NCBI GenBank assembly: GCA_016928775.1
Contig: JAFGKD010000037.1
Coordinates: 1-44,079, forward strand
Length of the DNA stretch: 44,079 bases
Origin: Candidatus Zhuqueibacterota bacterium
Lineage (GTDB): Bacteria; Zhuqueibacterota; Zhuqueibacteria; Residuimicrobiales; Krinioviventaceae
Reading direction: 5' to 3'
Position 1 is the first letter of the stretch. Each line of letters begins with the position of its first letter. The translations under genes were made by a program, and so were the position numbers. The notes below the pieces were generated by a model. It was not told the origin of the DNA and made no database searches. It worked only from the letters and a program-made list of their open reading frames with translations. Of this stretch, positions 1 through 8,021 are shown in pieces.

Positions 1-207
1 ACCTTTTGTCAGGGGTGCCATTTAAACTGCTATTTTGATCCCTCATTTATGGTCAAAATCGATTATTACTTTTGGCAAAGTTTGCTTGCCAAAGTCCGGT
101 ATTGGTGGGATAAAAATTACCGTTACAAATTTATGCGCACGCACTTTGATAACCGACCGGCGCAAGAGATCGCCGAGGAGATTGTGGAGAAATATGACGC
201 TCTTTGA
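1..207 (+). CDS. Probable radical SAM/SPASM protein, C-terminal end (partial)
   Basis: This frame is open from the left edge of the window to a TGA at 205-207 and gives 68 residues, so the gene begins outside. It starts TFCQGCHLNCYFDPSF, a CxxCxxxC cluster followed by an aromatic, strongly charged tail ending EEIVEKYDAL. Closely spaced cysteines just before the C-terminus are typical of SPASM-type auxiliary Fe-S sites in radical SAM enzymes, which is the basis of the call; the radical SAM core itself cannot be seen. The next gene starts inside this one with a 14-bp overlap (194-207), so the two are probably translationally coupled and functionally linked. An ATG at 49 could be read as the start of a 52-residue protein, but it has no ribosome-binding site and the frame is open above it. 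Confidence 0.6.
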   Translation, partial: TFCQGCHLNCYFDPSFMVKIDYYFWQSLLAKVRYWWDKNYRYKFMRTHFDNRPAQEIAEEIVEKYDAL

Positions 208-1822
208 TGCTGAGATAGATGGGCTTTACCTTCTGTTACCGATTATTCTCTATGCAGAAATCCATTATCGGATTTGGCATCTTTTCAGTCGGTATTTCAA
301 ACGTGAACCCGAGATTGTTGCGGATGTACCGCATCGAAAAAGAGTCGGGAGTCAATTGCCGGTTTTTATTTGTGTTAAAGATGCTGATAAATATCCGATT
401 ACCCTGAATAAAATCAAAATTGAAGCAATAAACCATAATCGAATTCTCGTTGCCGAAAAAAAATATCATTTGGCAATTTCCGATTCATGGTGGTACGACC
501 TTTTTCTGTGTGAGCTAAAAGGATTAAAAGGAACTGTTGAGATTGATGTTACGATTTCTTATTTATGTCGTGGCAAAGAAAAAATATGTGTCAACGATAA
601 TTACAAACTCACTTCTCACAAGCCATTTGTCGTTTTTTGTGACGAACATCCCCGCCCCGGTCTCGCGGGTTGGGTGGTTGGTGATATGCACACGCACAGT
701 CACCTCACCAATGATCACGTAGAGTTCGGGGCACCGTTTGAGGTGAGCGCTGCCATGGCCAAAGCCATGGAGCTGGATTTTTTCGCCTCAACCGATCATT
801 CCTATGATCTGGATGATTGTCTGGATAATTATCTCAGAAACGATCCCACGTTGCCAAAATGGCGATTGCTCTGGGAACAGGTTGAAAAATTGAATAAAAA
901 ACATAAAGATTTTGTCATTGTGCAGGGCGAAGAATTGTCAGTCGGGAACGCTCGATGTCAAAATGTGCATCACCTCATCTTCAACAACAAACAGTTTTTC
1001 GAAGGCCGGGGCGACAGCGCTGAAAAGTGGCTGGACACCAAACCACAACACACGATAAAAAATATTATCGCTCTGCTGGAAAAAGAAGCTTTGTCATTTG
1101 CCGCACACCCGGTTTGCCAGCCGCCTCTTTTACAAAAACTTTTGATCAACCGCGGCATTTGGCTGGACGATGATTTAGCCACGCCGGGCTTGTTTGGCGC
1201 CCAGTTTTGGAACGGTGACAAACACCATTTTCTCACGATTGGCTTGCCCAAATGGATTGAATTATTGTTGAATGGCCACAAAATAATCCTCATTGCCGGC
1301 ACCGATGCACATGGCAATTTTAATCGATTTCGACAAATCGGGATACCGCATCTGTCGATGCGCGAAGAACAACGCGAGCTATTCGGGACGTCGTTGACCG
1401 GTGTTTATATCGAAGGAAAGTTGTCGTTGAATTCGCTCATCGAGGGTTTGCGGCGAGGGCGAGTGATTGTGACGGATGGCCCGGTCGCTGCGTTCCGCTT
1501 CCGCCCGCTCACTCCAGGCGACGAGAGAAAAACAGCATTGCGCATCGGAGATTCTACCACTACCACTGAGGGGATAATTTACATGGATGTCTGCTCGTCA
1601 CCGAGCTTTGGTGAGATAAAAAAAATTCATCTTTATATCGGCAATATCACCGCAAAAAAAGAAACCCGAAGGTGCCTTGAAACACCTTCGGGTTCCTTTA
1701 AAGTATCGCAACAAGAGTTGCTGAGAAATTGTCCTCGCCCCGGTTACGTCCGGTTGGAGGTGGAGACCGGAATTGATGATCAGTCGTTTATTTGTCTCAC
1801 CAATCCTCTTTACATCGACTAG
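194..1822 (+). CDS. PHP-domain metal-dependent phosphoesterase
   Basis: The 542-residue product carries the metal-binding signature of the PHP family: DMHTHSH near residue 164, TDHS near 200, GEE near 245, AAHP near 303 and GTDAHG near 369. PHP proteins are metal-dependent phosphoesterases; the substrate here is unknown. The first 150 residues contain a hydrophobic stretch (GLYLLLPIILYAEI) and a beta-rich region not needed for PHP catalysis. I chose the ATG at 194 because GGAG lies just upstream and it gives a short coupled overlap with the radical SAM tail; a TTG at 35 would add 53 residues that are only the shadow of that tail. The 3' end overlaps the convergent R3H gene by 4 bp and contains that operon's terminator (1653-1694), which here encodes the residues around KKETRRCLETPSG. 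Confidence 0.85.
   Translation: MTLFDAEIDGLYLLLPIILYAEIHYRIWHLFSRYFKREPEIVADVPHRKRVGSQLPVFICVKDADKYPITLNKIKIEAINHNRILVAEKKYHLAISDSWWYDLFLCELKGLKGTVEIDVTISYLCRGKEKICVNDNYKLTSHKPFVVFCDEHPRPGLAGWVVGDMHTHSHLTNDHVEFGAPFEVSAAMAKAMELDFFASTDHSYDLDDCLDNYLRNDPTLPKWRLLWEQVEKLNKKHKDFVIVQGEELSVGNARCQNVHHLIFNNKQFFEGRGDSAEKWLDTKPQHTIKNIIALLEKEALSFAAHPVCQPPLLQKLLINRGIWLDDDLATPGLFGAQFWNGDKHHFLTIGLPKWIELLLNGHKIILIAGTDAHGNFNRFRQIGIPHLSMREEQRELFGTSLTGVYIEGKLSLNSLIEGLRRGRVIVTDGPVAAFRFRPLTPGDERKTALRIGDSTTTTEGIIYMDVCSSPSFGEIKKIHLYIGNITAKKETRRCLETPSGSFKVSQQELLRNCPRPGYVRLEVETGIDDQSFICLTNPLYID
1653..1694 (-). terminator. Rho-independent terminator of the ubiA-dtd-maf-mpl-R3H operon, inside the PHP gene
   Basis: A perfect 12-bp inverted repeat AACCCGAAGGTG / CACCTTCGGGTT (1663-1674 and 1683-1694) encloses an 8-nt loop. 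Read on the minus strand it is followed directly by TTCTTTTTTT, the classic intrinsic terminator layout. It lies about 125 nt past the stop of the R3H gene and wholly within the coding part of the convergent PHP gene. Confidence 0.85.
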
Positions 1823-2379
1823 AACAATCTGATCTTTTTGATGATGCGCCGTAAACCGCGGCCGAACACAGCCGGTTCAATCACGATATGGCGGTCTTCA
1901 TCTTCCCCTTCGCTCGTGGTATTCACCGTATCGATCCCTTTCAGATAATCATGCACAACAAAACGTTCATAGTTGCTCATGTGCGGTAGCACCACTTTTT
2001 CACGCGTTTTTATGGCCTCGTCGGCTTTTTTCTGCGCATATCGTTTCAAATTCCCGACCGGGTAGACGCGCAGTTCGTAATCATTATCCCCCAGGCGGTA
2101 AGTTTTTGTGACGACCTCCGACGTGTTGTCAAATTCTCGATGGATTAGTTTTCGTTCGTACGCGTTTAATTCGGGGATCACAATCGGATCGATCGAGTCG
2201 ACCAGTTCTTCCTTGATTCTTTTGATGAGCGCTTCAATCTTTGGATTGCGCTCGTTGCGGTCACGTCGGTAGCGACCATTGTTTCGTCCACCGGATCGTC
2301 CTCCGGGTCGCCCGCCGCGGGGACTTCCCGTCCGTCTCGACCGGTAGCCGCGGGGTTTTTCTTTTTTTTGTTCTTCCAT
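1819..2379 (-). CDS. R3H-domain RNA/ssDNA-binding protein with basic RG-rich N-terminus
   Basis: The 186-residue product starts with about 45 residues rich in Arg, Gly and Lys (RRTGSPRGGRPGGRSGG) and continues into a folded part with two R-x3-H motifs, YERKLIH and YERFVVH, the second in a region resembling the R3H domain of Jag-type proteins (NYERFVVHDYLKG then DRHIVIEP). R3H domains bind single-stranded nucleic acid, so a cytoplasmic RNA-binding role is likely. The ATG at 2379 is preferred because GAAGGA lies 7 nt upstream; ATGs at 2409 and 2424 have no such site and the second overlaps mpl. It is the last gene of the operon, and its stop overlaps the stop of the convergent PHP gene. No KH domain is seen, unlike full Jag proteins. 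Confidence 0.75.
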   Translation of the reverse strand: MEEQKKEKPRGYRSRRTGSPRGGRPGGRSGGRNNGRYRRDRNERNPKIEALIKRIKEELVDSIDPIVIPELNAYERKLIHREFDNTSEVVTKTYRLGDNDYELRVYPVGNLKRYAQKKADEAIKTREKVVLPHMSNYERFVVHDYLKGIDTVNTTSEGEDEDRHIVIEPAVFGRGLRRIIKKIRLF

Positions 2380-2410
2380 ATTCGGTTCCTTCACCTTTGT
2401 ATATGACATG

Positions 2411-3829
2411 TTATCGTAGGCCATTTAACAAGTGCTCATGAATCCCATCAAAAGGACCATTGCTGAATGTAATAATCACATCATCCTTTTGAGCACGCTC
2501 TTTGATAAATTTTACCATATCTTCAACTGTCAAGCAGTTGCCTGATTTACCTCGTTTTTCCAGATCTTCCGCTAGCTGCTGCACGGAGAAAAGTTGATCC
2601 GGCGGCGCCTTGTCCGGTCGATGCACCGGGGCGACTAAAATAAAATCGGCGTCATCAAACGATTCGGCGAATTGTTTTTGAAAAATATTACGTCGGCTTG
2701 TGGCCGAGCGGGGCTCATACAGGGCCCAAATTCGACGATTCGGATGCTGCGCCCGAAATGCTGCAAGCGTTTCACGAATCGCCGTGGGATGGTGTCCAAA
2801 GTCGTCGTAAATATCTAGTCCATTGACCGACCCGACAAGTTCCAAACGGCGCTTGACACCCTGGTAGGTTGCCAGCGCATGAAGAATTGTTGCCTTTGGA
2901 ATGCCGGCGAAATCGGCAACGGCAATAGCAGCCAAAGCATTCCGAACATTGTGCTCACCCGGCATCAAGAGCGAGATCTGCCCCCATAGATCGTGATTTT
3001 TGTACACATTAAACTGGATGCCTTGTGCCGCACTTTCTATCATTGCCCCGCGCCAGTCCGCATCCGCCGCAAGCCCAAATGTCGCAACCGGACAAAACGC
3101 TTTTTCGGCAATCTCCATGGTGTTGGCATCATCTTTACAGGCGACTAACAAGCCGCTGCGCGGAATCAAATTCACAAAGCGGCGAAAAGCCAGCTTGATG
3201 TCATCGAGTGAATCGTAAATATCCGCATGATCAAACTCGATGGCGTTGATGATGCCAATATCCGGGATATAGCGCAAAAATTTGGCAACCTTGTCAAAAT
3301 AGGCGGAATCGTACTCGTCGCCTTCAATAATAAAATCATCCCCGTTATCTAATTGAAAACCGCGACCAAAATTTTTCGGGATACCGCCGACCATAAAGCT
3401 TGGATGCCGTTCGGCACAGTCGAAAATCCAGGCTAACATCGATGTCGTGGTTGTTTTGCCGTGTGTCCCGGTGACGACGATGGAGCGTTTGCCGCGGATG
3501 ATAAAGTCGCGCAACGCATCCGGCAGCGAAATATAAGGAATGTGCCGATCAAGAATTTCTTCCAGCTCAACATTGCCGCGGGAGATGACATTGCCGACCA
3601 CAACCAGGTCCGGCGCTGGAACGAGATGTCCGGGATCAAAACCATCGAACACTGGAATCTTTTGTTCAGCTAAAAAATCACTCATCGGTGGGTAGATGCC
3701 TTCGTCCACACCATAGACCTCATAATCTTTAGCTTTCATCATCGCGGCCAGTGAAGCCATAGCCGTGCCACAAATGGCAAGAAAATAGATGCGTTTTTTC
3801 GTATCGCGCTGCAAATTCATCTCAATCAT
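2411..3829 (-). CDS. mpl: UDP-N-acetylmuramate:L-alanyl-gamma-D-glutamyl-meso-diaminopimelate ligase
   Basis: The 472-residue protein is a Mur-ligase-family enzyme. It has the N-terminal Rossmann part with CGTAMASLA, the ATP loop GTHGKTTTTS near residue 120, the middle-domain stretch EGDEYDSAYFD, and the C-terminal YDDFGHHPTAI and PRSATSRR signatures typical of Mpl, not MurC. Mpl attaches the recycled tripeptide L-Ala-D-Glu-meso-DAP to UDP-MurNAc in the cytoplasm, so it implies diaminopimelate peptidoglycan and cell-wall recycling. The gene starts with an ATGA overlap with the maf stop, so the pair is translationally coupled. A second ATG three codons in could also serve. Confidence 0.93.
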   Translation of the reverse strand: MIEMNLQRDTKKRIYFLAICGTAMASLAAMMKAKDYEVYGVDEGIYPPMSDFLAEQKIPVFDGFDPGHLVPAPDLVVVGNVISRGNVELEEILDRHIPYISLPDALRDFIIRGKRSIVVTGTHGKTTTTSMLAWIFDCAERHPSFMVGGIPKNFGRGFQLDNGDDFIIEGDEYDSAYFDKVAKFLRYIPDIGIINAIEFDHADIYDSLDDIKLAFRRFVNLIPRSGLLVACKDDANTMEIAEKAFCPVATFGLAADADWRGAMIESAAQGIQFNVYKNHDLWGQISLLMPGEHNVRNALAAIAVADFAGIPKATILHALATYQGVKRRLELVGSVNGLDIYDDFGHHPTAIRETLAAFRAQHPNRRIWALYEPRSATSRRNIFQKQFAESFDDADFILVAPVHRPDKAPPDQLFSVQQLAEDLEKRGKSGNCLTVEDMVKFIKERAQKDDVIITFSNGPFDGIHEHLLNGLR

Positions 3830-4446
3830 CTGAGCTTTTTAGTATGAGGCCTTTGTGAAACAAACTCCATCATCGCTGTATAAAACTTGCTCAACGGAAA
3901 GCCAACGACATTATAAAAGCAGCCTTCAATGCGGTCGGCAAAGACTGCACTTTGATCCTGAATACCATAGGCGCCAGCCTTGTCCATTGGATTCTGGGTG
4001 GCAACGTAACGATCAATTTCCCAGTCAGACAAGACGCGAAAATGTACGTGGGTTATTTCATAGTCGCTGATCTTCCGATTTGTTGGCTTTTCCAAAAGTG
4101 TAAAGCCGGTGTAAACCTGGTGTGTCTGGCCGGCAAGACGTCGAAGCATCTTTTTCGCTTCAGCTTTATCTTCAGGTTTGCCAAGAATTTCGCCATTCAG
4201 AACAACAATTGTGTCCGCTCCGATGATGATGCCTTTATCGATATTGACAGCGACGCTTTTTGCTTTGGCAAGAGATAACGATTTCACATGGTGCGGTGGA
4301 TCGATCTCCTGAATTTCGTCTTCATCAACAAAGCTTGGAATAATATCGAAATCAAAGCCAACGAGTTTGAGCAATTGTGCGCGCCGCGGTGACTGCGAGG
4401 CGAGTATGAGTTTTTGTGCGAACATATTTTTGTACACACGACTCAT
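3826..4446 (-). CDS. maf: Maf-family nucleotide pyrophosphatase
   Basis: The 206-residue product matches the Maf/YhdE family. It has LILASQSPRRAQLL near the start, the GADTIV motif around residue 75, LGKPEDKAEAKKML, and GKAGAYGIQ-type sequence (MDKAGAYGIQDQSAVF). Maf proteins hydrolyse dTTP, UTP or modified nucleotides to monophosphates, acting as house-cleaning enzymes or affecting septation; substrate class cannot be fixed from sequence alone. The start overlaps the dtd stop (ATGA) and the stop overlaps the mpl start (ATGA), so dtd-maf-mpl are translated as a coupled set. The family's usual start is near MFAQKLILAS, so the M at residue 8 is an alternative. Confidence 0.9.
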   Translation of the reverse strand: MSRVYKNMFAQKLILASQSPRRAQLLKLVGFDFDIIPSFVDEDEIQEIDPPHHVKSLSLAKAKSVAVNIDKGIIIGADTIVVLNGEILGKPEDKAEAKKMLRRLAGQTHQVYTGFTLLEKPTNRKISDYEITHVHFRVLSDWEIDRYVATQNPMDKAGAYGIQDQSAVFADRIEGCFYNVVGFPLSKFYTAMMEFVSQRPHTKKLR

Positions 4447-4898
4447 GGTTTTCGCTTGTCCTCGCTGTCCAATAAAATCGTCACCGGCCCGTCGTTGATG
4501 ATCTCGACGACCATGTGCGCGCCAAATTCACCGGTTGCCACTTTCAGTCCGCTTGCTCTGAGCAGCTCGATAAATTTTTCATACAGCGGAATCGACACGT
4601 CCGGTTGAGCCGCATCTGTAAATCCGGGCCGTCGGCCACGCGTGGTATCCGCATAGAGGGTGAACTGCGATATCGCCAACAACTCGGCGCCTACATCCAG
4701 CGCAGAACGGTTGAATTTGCCCTGATCATCCTGAAAAATACGCATGTTGACAATTTTGGCCGCCAGATAGTCTGCAGCCGCTTCACTGTCGTTGTTTTTC
4801 ACCCCCAACAAAATGACCAAACCTGGTCCGATGGCGCCGATCACTTTATCATCGACTGCGACCGATCCTTTTTTAACACGTTGTATCAGAGCACGCAT
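4443..4898 (-). CDS. dtd: D-aminoacyl-tRNA deacylase
   Basis: The 151-residue protein begins MRALIQRVKKGSV and carries both DTD active-site signatures, SQFTLYADTTRGRRPGF near residue 79 and the cross-subunit GPVTI motif near residue 137. The enzyme hydrolyses D-aminoacyl-tRNAs (and glycyl-tRNA-Ala), guarding translation against D-amino acids. The ATG at 4898 is chosen because AGGTGAG sits 6 nt upstream and it matches the family N-terminus; an in-frame ATG at 4952 would overlap the upstream ubiA gene. It ends in an ATGA overlap with maf. Confidence 0.93.
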   Translation of the reverse strand: MRALIQRVKKGSVAVDDKVIGAIGPGLVILLGVKNNDSEAAADYLAAKIVNMRIFQDDQGKFNRSALDVGAELLAISQFTLYADTTRGRRPGFTDAAQPDVSIPLYEKFIELLRASGLKVATGEFGAHMVVEIINDGPVTILLDSEDKRKP

Positions 4899-4917
4899 GA
4901 GCTCACCTGGATTTTCA

Positions 4918-5754
4918 TTAAAACCTTCCGGCATAAATCGCTGCCAGCCCAACGACCATGTTTATCTTGAGCATGGCGCTCAGAATCCGAAAGTTTGATT
5001 TCACCGGCTTTTTCCACATTGAACAGATAGCATACAGCAGCACAGTATTGACGCCGATATTGACGATGATCAAATACCATAGCCCGTAAATATTTAAAAA
5101 AAACGGCACCTGCGTGATCACGATCAAAGCCATTAAAAAAATTGTCGTTAAAATTTGCGCGGGACGCAGCCCAAAACGAATCGGCAATGTCTGTGCGCCA
5201 TTTTGTTGATCGCCGTCGATATCTTCCATGTCTTTGATGATTTCGCGCCCGAAATGTAAAAGGAAAGCAAAAGCAGCGGGGAAAATAGCGTGTTCCACAC
5301 GTTTCACAGCTACACCGCCAAAGATAAAAGCGAATGCCGTCGCCAGGCTCACGGTGAAATTACCAACGAGCACCTGTCGTTTGAATGTCGAACTGTAGAG
5401 ATAAAGCAGCACCGAGAATATCAACGCGATAATCAATGTTTCTGCATTGATGAGCGCGCTGCTGGTCAATCCAAGGAGGAAAAAAATAATCGAAAAAGCA
5501 AAAGCCTCCCTGGAGGTGATCACACCGCTGGGGAGCGGCCGCCTGGGCCGATTTATTCGATCAATTTCAAGGTCATAAACATCATTTATGGCATTCGCGG
5601 CGGCAGTCAAACATGCGCCGGTCAAACAAGCAAACAGCACGTTCTTCCACGTGCTCCACCCACAAATGGCTATTGCAACACATATTGATAAAAAAGAAAT
5701 AGCAACATTTACGGGGCGCGATAATACAAAAAATCCCCGCCATTTATTCATCAT
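4918..5754 (-). CDS. UbiA-family prenyltransferase, geranylgeranylglycerol-phosphate geranylgeranyltransferase-like
   Basis: The 278-residue protein is a multi-pass membrane enzyme with about eight or nine hydrophobic helices. It has the two aspartate-rich motifs of the UbiA family: NDVYDLEIDRINRPRRPLPSG near residue 57 and DMEDIDGDQQNGAQTLP near residue 175. These bind prenyl diphosphate through magnesium. The wording of the first motif and the short length resemble enzymes annotated as DGGGP synthase-like in FCB bacteria; the acceptor is not certain and a quinone-pathway role remains possible. It is the first gene of the operon with dtd, maf, mpl and the R3H gene. No clear Shine-Dalgarno precedes the ATG; the next codon is also ATG. 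Confidence 0.85.
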   Translation of the reverse strand: MMNKWRGFFVLSRPVNVAISFLSICVAIAICGWSTWKNVLFACLTGACLTAAANAINDVYDLEIDRINRPRRPLPSGVITSREAFAFSIIFFLLGLTSSALINAETLIIALIFSVLLYLYSSTFKRQVLVGNFTVSLATAFAFIFGGVAVKRVEHAIFPAAFAFLLHFGREIIKDMEDIDGDQQNGAQTLPIRFGLRPAQILTTIFLMALIVITQVPFFLNIYGLWYLIIVNIGVNTVLLYAICSMWKKPVKSNFRILSAMLKINMVVGLAAIYAGRF

Positions 5755-5799
5755 TCGGGGAATTCATTCTCCACTGCGTCCAGGCGTTCTAAACTTTTG

Positions 5800-5823
5800 T
5801 TAATGTACGATGAGCGACATTAA
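5800..5823. promoter_or_regulatory. Short inverted repeat upstream of ubiA
   Basis: TTAATGT and ACATTAA form a perfect 7-bp inverted repeat with a 10-nt spacer, 46 nt before the ubiA start. It is placed where an operator or promoter-proximal element would lie. On the minus strand it is not followed by a T-run, so it is not a typical terminator. The rest of the 5755-5988 gap shows no convincing gene. Confidence 0.25.
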
Positions 5824-5988
5824 AAAACAAGATATATTTCGTGCTCAGTGTTATGCCCTAATACACCTTTAAAAAAATTCAGTGACATATAATATGAAAA
5901 GACAGGATTACTGGATATGCAGAATAACATCGTAATTTTAAAACAATGCACTGAGACTGTTTTAACAGCTTTGGATGAGATCGCGCAC

Positions 5989-6729
5989 TCAAACAGGATT
6001 CGGAATATCGATGAATTCAACTTGCACATCAAATTTTTCTGCCAGATGGTCGCCCAGGGCCCGGACACCCAATCGTTCGGTTGCGTAATGACCGGCGCTG
6101 ATAAAATGAATGCCAGCTTCTTTGGCTAAATGCATCGTCGGTTCGGCTGCTTCGCCAGTGATATAAACATCGAGTCCGTGTTCAATGGCTTCAGAAATTG
6201 CCCGTTGGGCACCTCCGGAACAGATGCCGATACGAGACACCTGCTCCGGTCCGTACGCGAATACCAGTGGATCAGACTTGTACAGGTCACGCACTTTTTT
6301 GAGCAGGACATCAAAGGAACACAGCGATATGTCGCCCATCCATCCGACCTCGGCGAATTCTGTCAAGTCGGTCAAACCAAACGCTCTGGCAGCAAGCGCG
6401 TTATTGCCAATTTCCGGATGTTTGTCGAGCGGTAAATGATACGCCAGTAGCGTGATATCATTGTGCAACAACGTCGATAATCGGCGCTTGTAACCACCTT
6501 TGATAATCGGCATTTCGCGGTTCCACAATATGCCATGATGGACGATGATCATATCCGCGTGCTGATCGGCGGCTTTTTCGAACAATTGCGCAGACGCCGA
6601 TACACCTGTAAAGATTTTTTTAACTTCTTTTTTACCTTCGACCTGCACGCCTTGCGGACCGTAATCTTTGAAATCAGCGATCTGCAAATATTCATTCACG
6701 TAAGAGACGATCTTGTTGCGTTCAACCAT
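5989..6729 (-). CDS. Nif3-family dinuclear metal centre protein
   Basis: The 246-residue product begins MVERNKIVSYVNEYL and contains GPQGVQVEG, the VHHGILWN metal-binding motif near residue 64, AYHLPLDKHPEIGNN near 95, ICSGGAQ near 170, and the late SAGHYATERLGV motif, all typical of the Nif3/YbgI family. These form hexamers with a two-metal site and are often labelled GTP cyclohydrolase 1 type 2, but the cellular substrate is unsettled. The ATG at 6729 is chosen from the family N-terminus; the longer frame begins with TTG at 6780 and overlaps the gene upstream. Length fits the short (about 250-residue) form without the inserted PII-like domain. Confidence 0.88.
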   Translation of the reverse strand: MVERNKIVSYVNEYLQIADFKDYGPQGVQVEGKKEVKKIFTGVSASAQLFEKAADQHADMIIVHHGILWNREMPIIKGGYKRRLSTLLHNDITLLAYHLPLDKHPEIGNNALAARAFGLTDLTEFAEVGWMGDISLCSFDVLLKKVRDLYKSDPLVFAYGPEQVSRIGICSGGAQRAISEAIEHGLDVYITGEAAEPTMHLAKEAGIHFISAGHYATERLGVRALGDHLAEKFDVQVEFIDIPNPV

Positions 6730-6776
6730 GTTGTTTAAACCTGTTATAATAAATTGTGTGAGATTTTTTTGAATTA

Positions 6777-7802
6777 TCAAATCTGAAACAGAATTTCCTC
6801 TCCCCGTTTTGATGACTCGTAAATCGCCAAAATCAATTGCAAAGGACGTCGCGCCACCTCGCCGCTCACAGTGGGTTGGCGTTTTGTCCGAACAGCGTCG
6901 ATGATGTCGGTGAACTGGCGCACGAACGGTTTTACGTCAATATCCATCGGATTGGACGCTCCGCCGGCGTTGGCGTCCGATGTCCTCTCAGGCTTTTCTC
7001 CCTCGATATGCAAAAAAGCCAGTTTATCTCCCTCAATACGCATTGTCCCTTTGGTACCGTGGATATCGAGCTGAGCCGGCAATCCCGGAAAAGTCGCGGT
7101 TGATGCCTCGATGATGCCATAAGCGCCGTTCTGAAATTCCAGTATCGCAACGCCGATATCTTCAACATCAATGTTGTGCGCCAATGTTTTGGTTTTCGCA
7201 TACACGGATTTCACCGGCCCCATGGCGGCTAACAGCAAATCGATAAAGTGAATGCCCTGATTCATAAAAGGCCCGCCTCCGTCCAATTCCCAGGTGCCGC
7301 GCCATGCGCCACTATCGTAGTAAGATTGTGGTCGATACCACTTGATATAGGCATCACCCTGAATGAGCTGACCCAGCTTGCCTTCCTGCAAAACCGTGTT
7401 CATCTGTAGCATACCATCCATAAACCGGTATTGACTGACGACGCCGAGGGTGACATCGTATTCTCTACACGCGGTTATCAAGTCATCTGCTTTCTTCAGC
7501 GTCACATCGATTGGTTTTTCAACCAGGACATGCTTGCCGGCAATTGCTGAAACAACGCCCACATCGGCATGAAGTCCGGAGGGCAATACAATATCAATAA
7601 TGTCAATATCGTCGCGCTGCAGCAGGTCGTTGTAATTCGTCGCCCAATCAAGATTAAATTTATGAGCGAAATCTTTGACCTTGTTTTCATCCCGGCGGCA
7701 CACCGCGACGGGTGTGGCGCCCTCGGTTTGCTGCCACGCCAGGATGTGGTGCGCCGCGATATTGCCGGCGCCCACAAGTCCAACTCCGAGTGGTTTTCTC
7801 AT
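6777..7802 (-). CDS. Gfo/Idh/MocA-family oxidoreductase
   Basis: The 341-residue protein has an N-terminal Rossmann fold (GLVGAGNIAAHH near residue 8), the HVLVEKPID motif near residue 90 with the family's EKP lysine, and the C-terminal alpha/beta domain with GGGPFMNQGIHFIDLL near residue 175 that supplies the catalytic histidine. Members oxidise or reduce sugars and cyclitols with NAD(P). The specific substrate is unknown. A strong GGAGGA lies just before the ATG. It is divergent from the DoxX/aldo-keto reductase and sulfatase genes, which suggests a shared carbohydrate-related role, but this is inference only. Confidence 0.9.
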   Translation of the reverse strand: MRKPLGVGLVGAGNIAAHHILAWQQTEGATPVAVCRRDENKVKDFAHKFNLDWATNYNDLLQRDDIDIIDIVLPSGLHADVGVVSAIAGKHVLVEKPIDVTLKKADDLITACREYDVTLGVVSQYRFMDGMLQMNTVLQEGKLGQLIQGDAYIKWYRPQSYYDSGAWRGTWELDGGGPFMNQGIHFIDLLLAAMGPVKSVYAKTKTLAHNIDVEDIGVAILEFQNGAYGIIEASTATFPGLPAQLDIHGTKGTMRIEGDKLAFLHIEGEKPERTSDANAGGASNPMDIDVKPFVRQFTDIIDAVRTKRQPTVSGEVARRPLQLILAIYESSKRGEEILFQI

Positions 7803-7925
7803 TTATTCCTCCCAATCTGTCCAATGGTTTTGTTGCGGGACCAGAATATAAATCGTTGTCTTTTAATATTCAAATATAAGCAAATATTATCTCTTTTGCA
7901 CAGTGTTGTCCCAATAAATTAAACA

Positions 7926-7954
7926 TTGCAATTTTCCGCCCATTCTGCTATTTT
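7926..7954 (+). promoter_or_regulatory. Possible promoter of the DoxX-sulfatase operon
   Basis: TTGCAA at 7926-7931 and TATTTT at 7949-7954 are separated by 17 nt, a fair sigma-70-like match about 65 nt before the chosen ATG at 8022. Promoter rules in this lineage are not known, so this is only a candidate within the 219-nt divergent region 7803-8021. Confidence 0.3.
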
Positions 7955-8021
7955 GTTTCGCTGCAAAGCAGGTACAAAGAAAGGAATTCGATTCCCCCTA
8001 TCGGAAAGGTTGTTACACAAG

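Noticed and set aside
5939..5966. TTAAAACA/TGTTTTAA inverted repeat after the Nif3 gene
   Set aside because: An AT-only stem with no following T-run on either strand; too weak to call a terminator.
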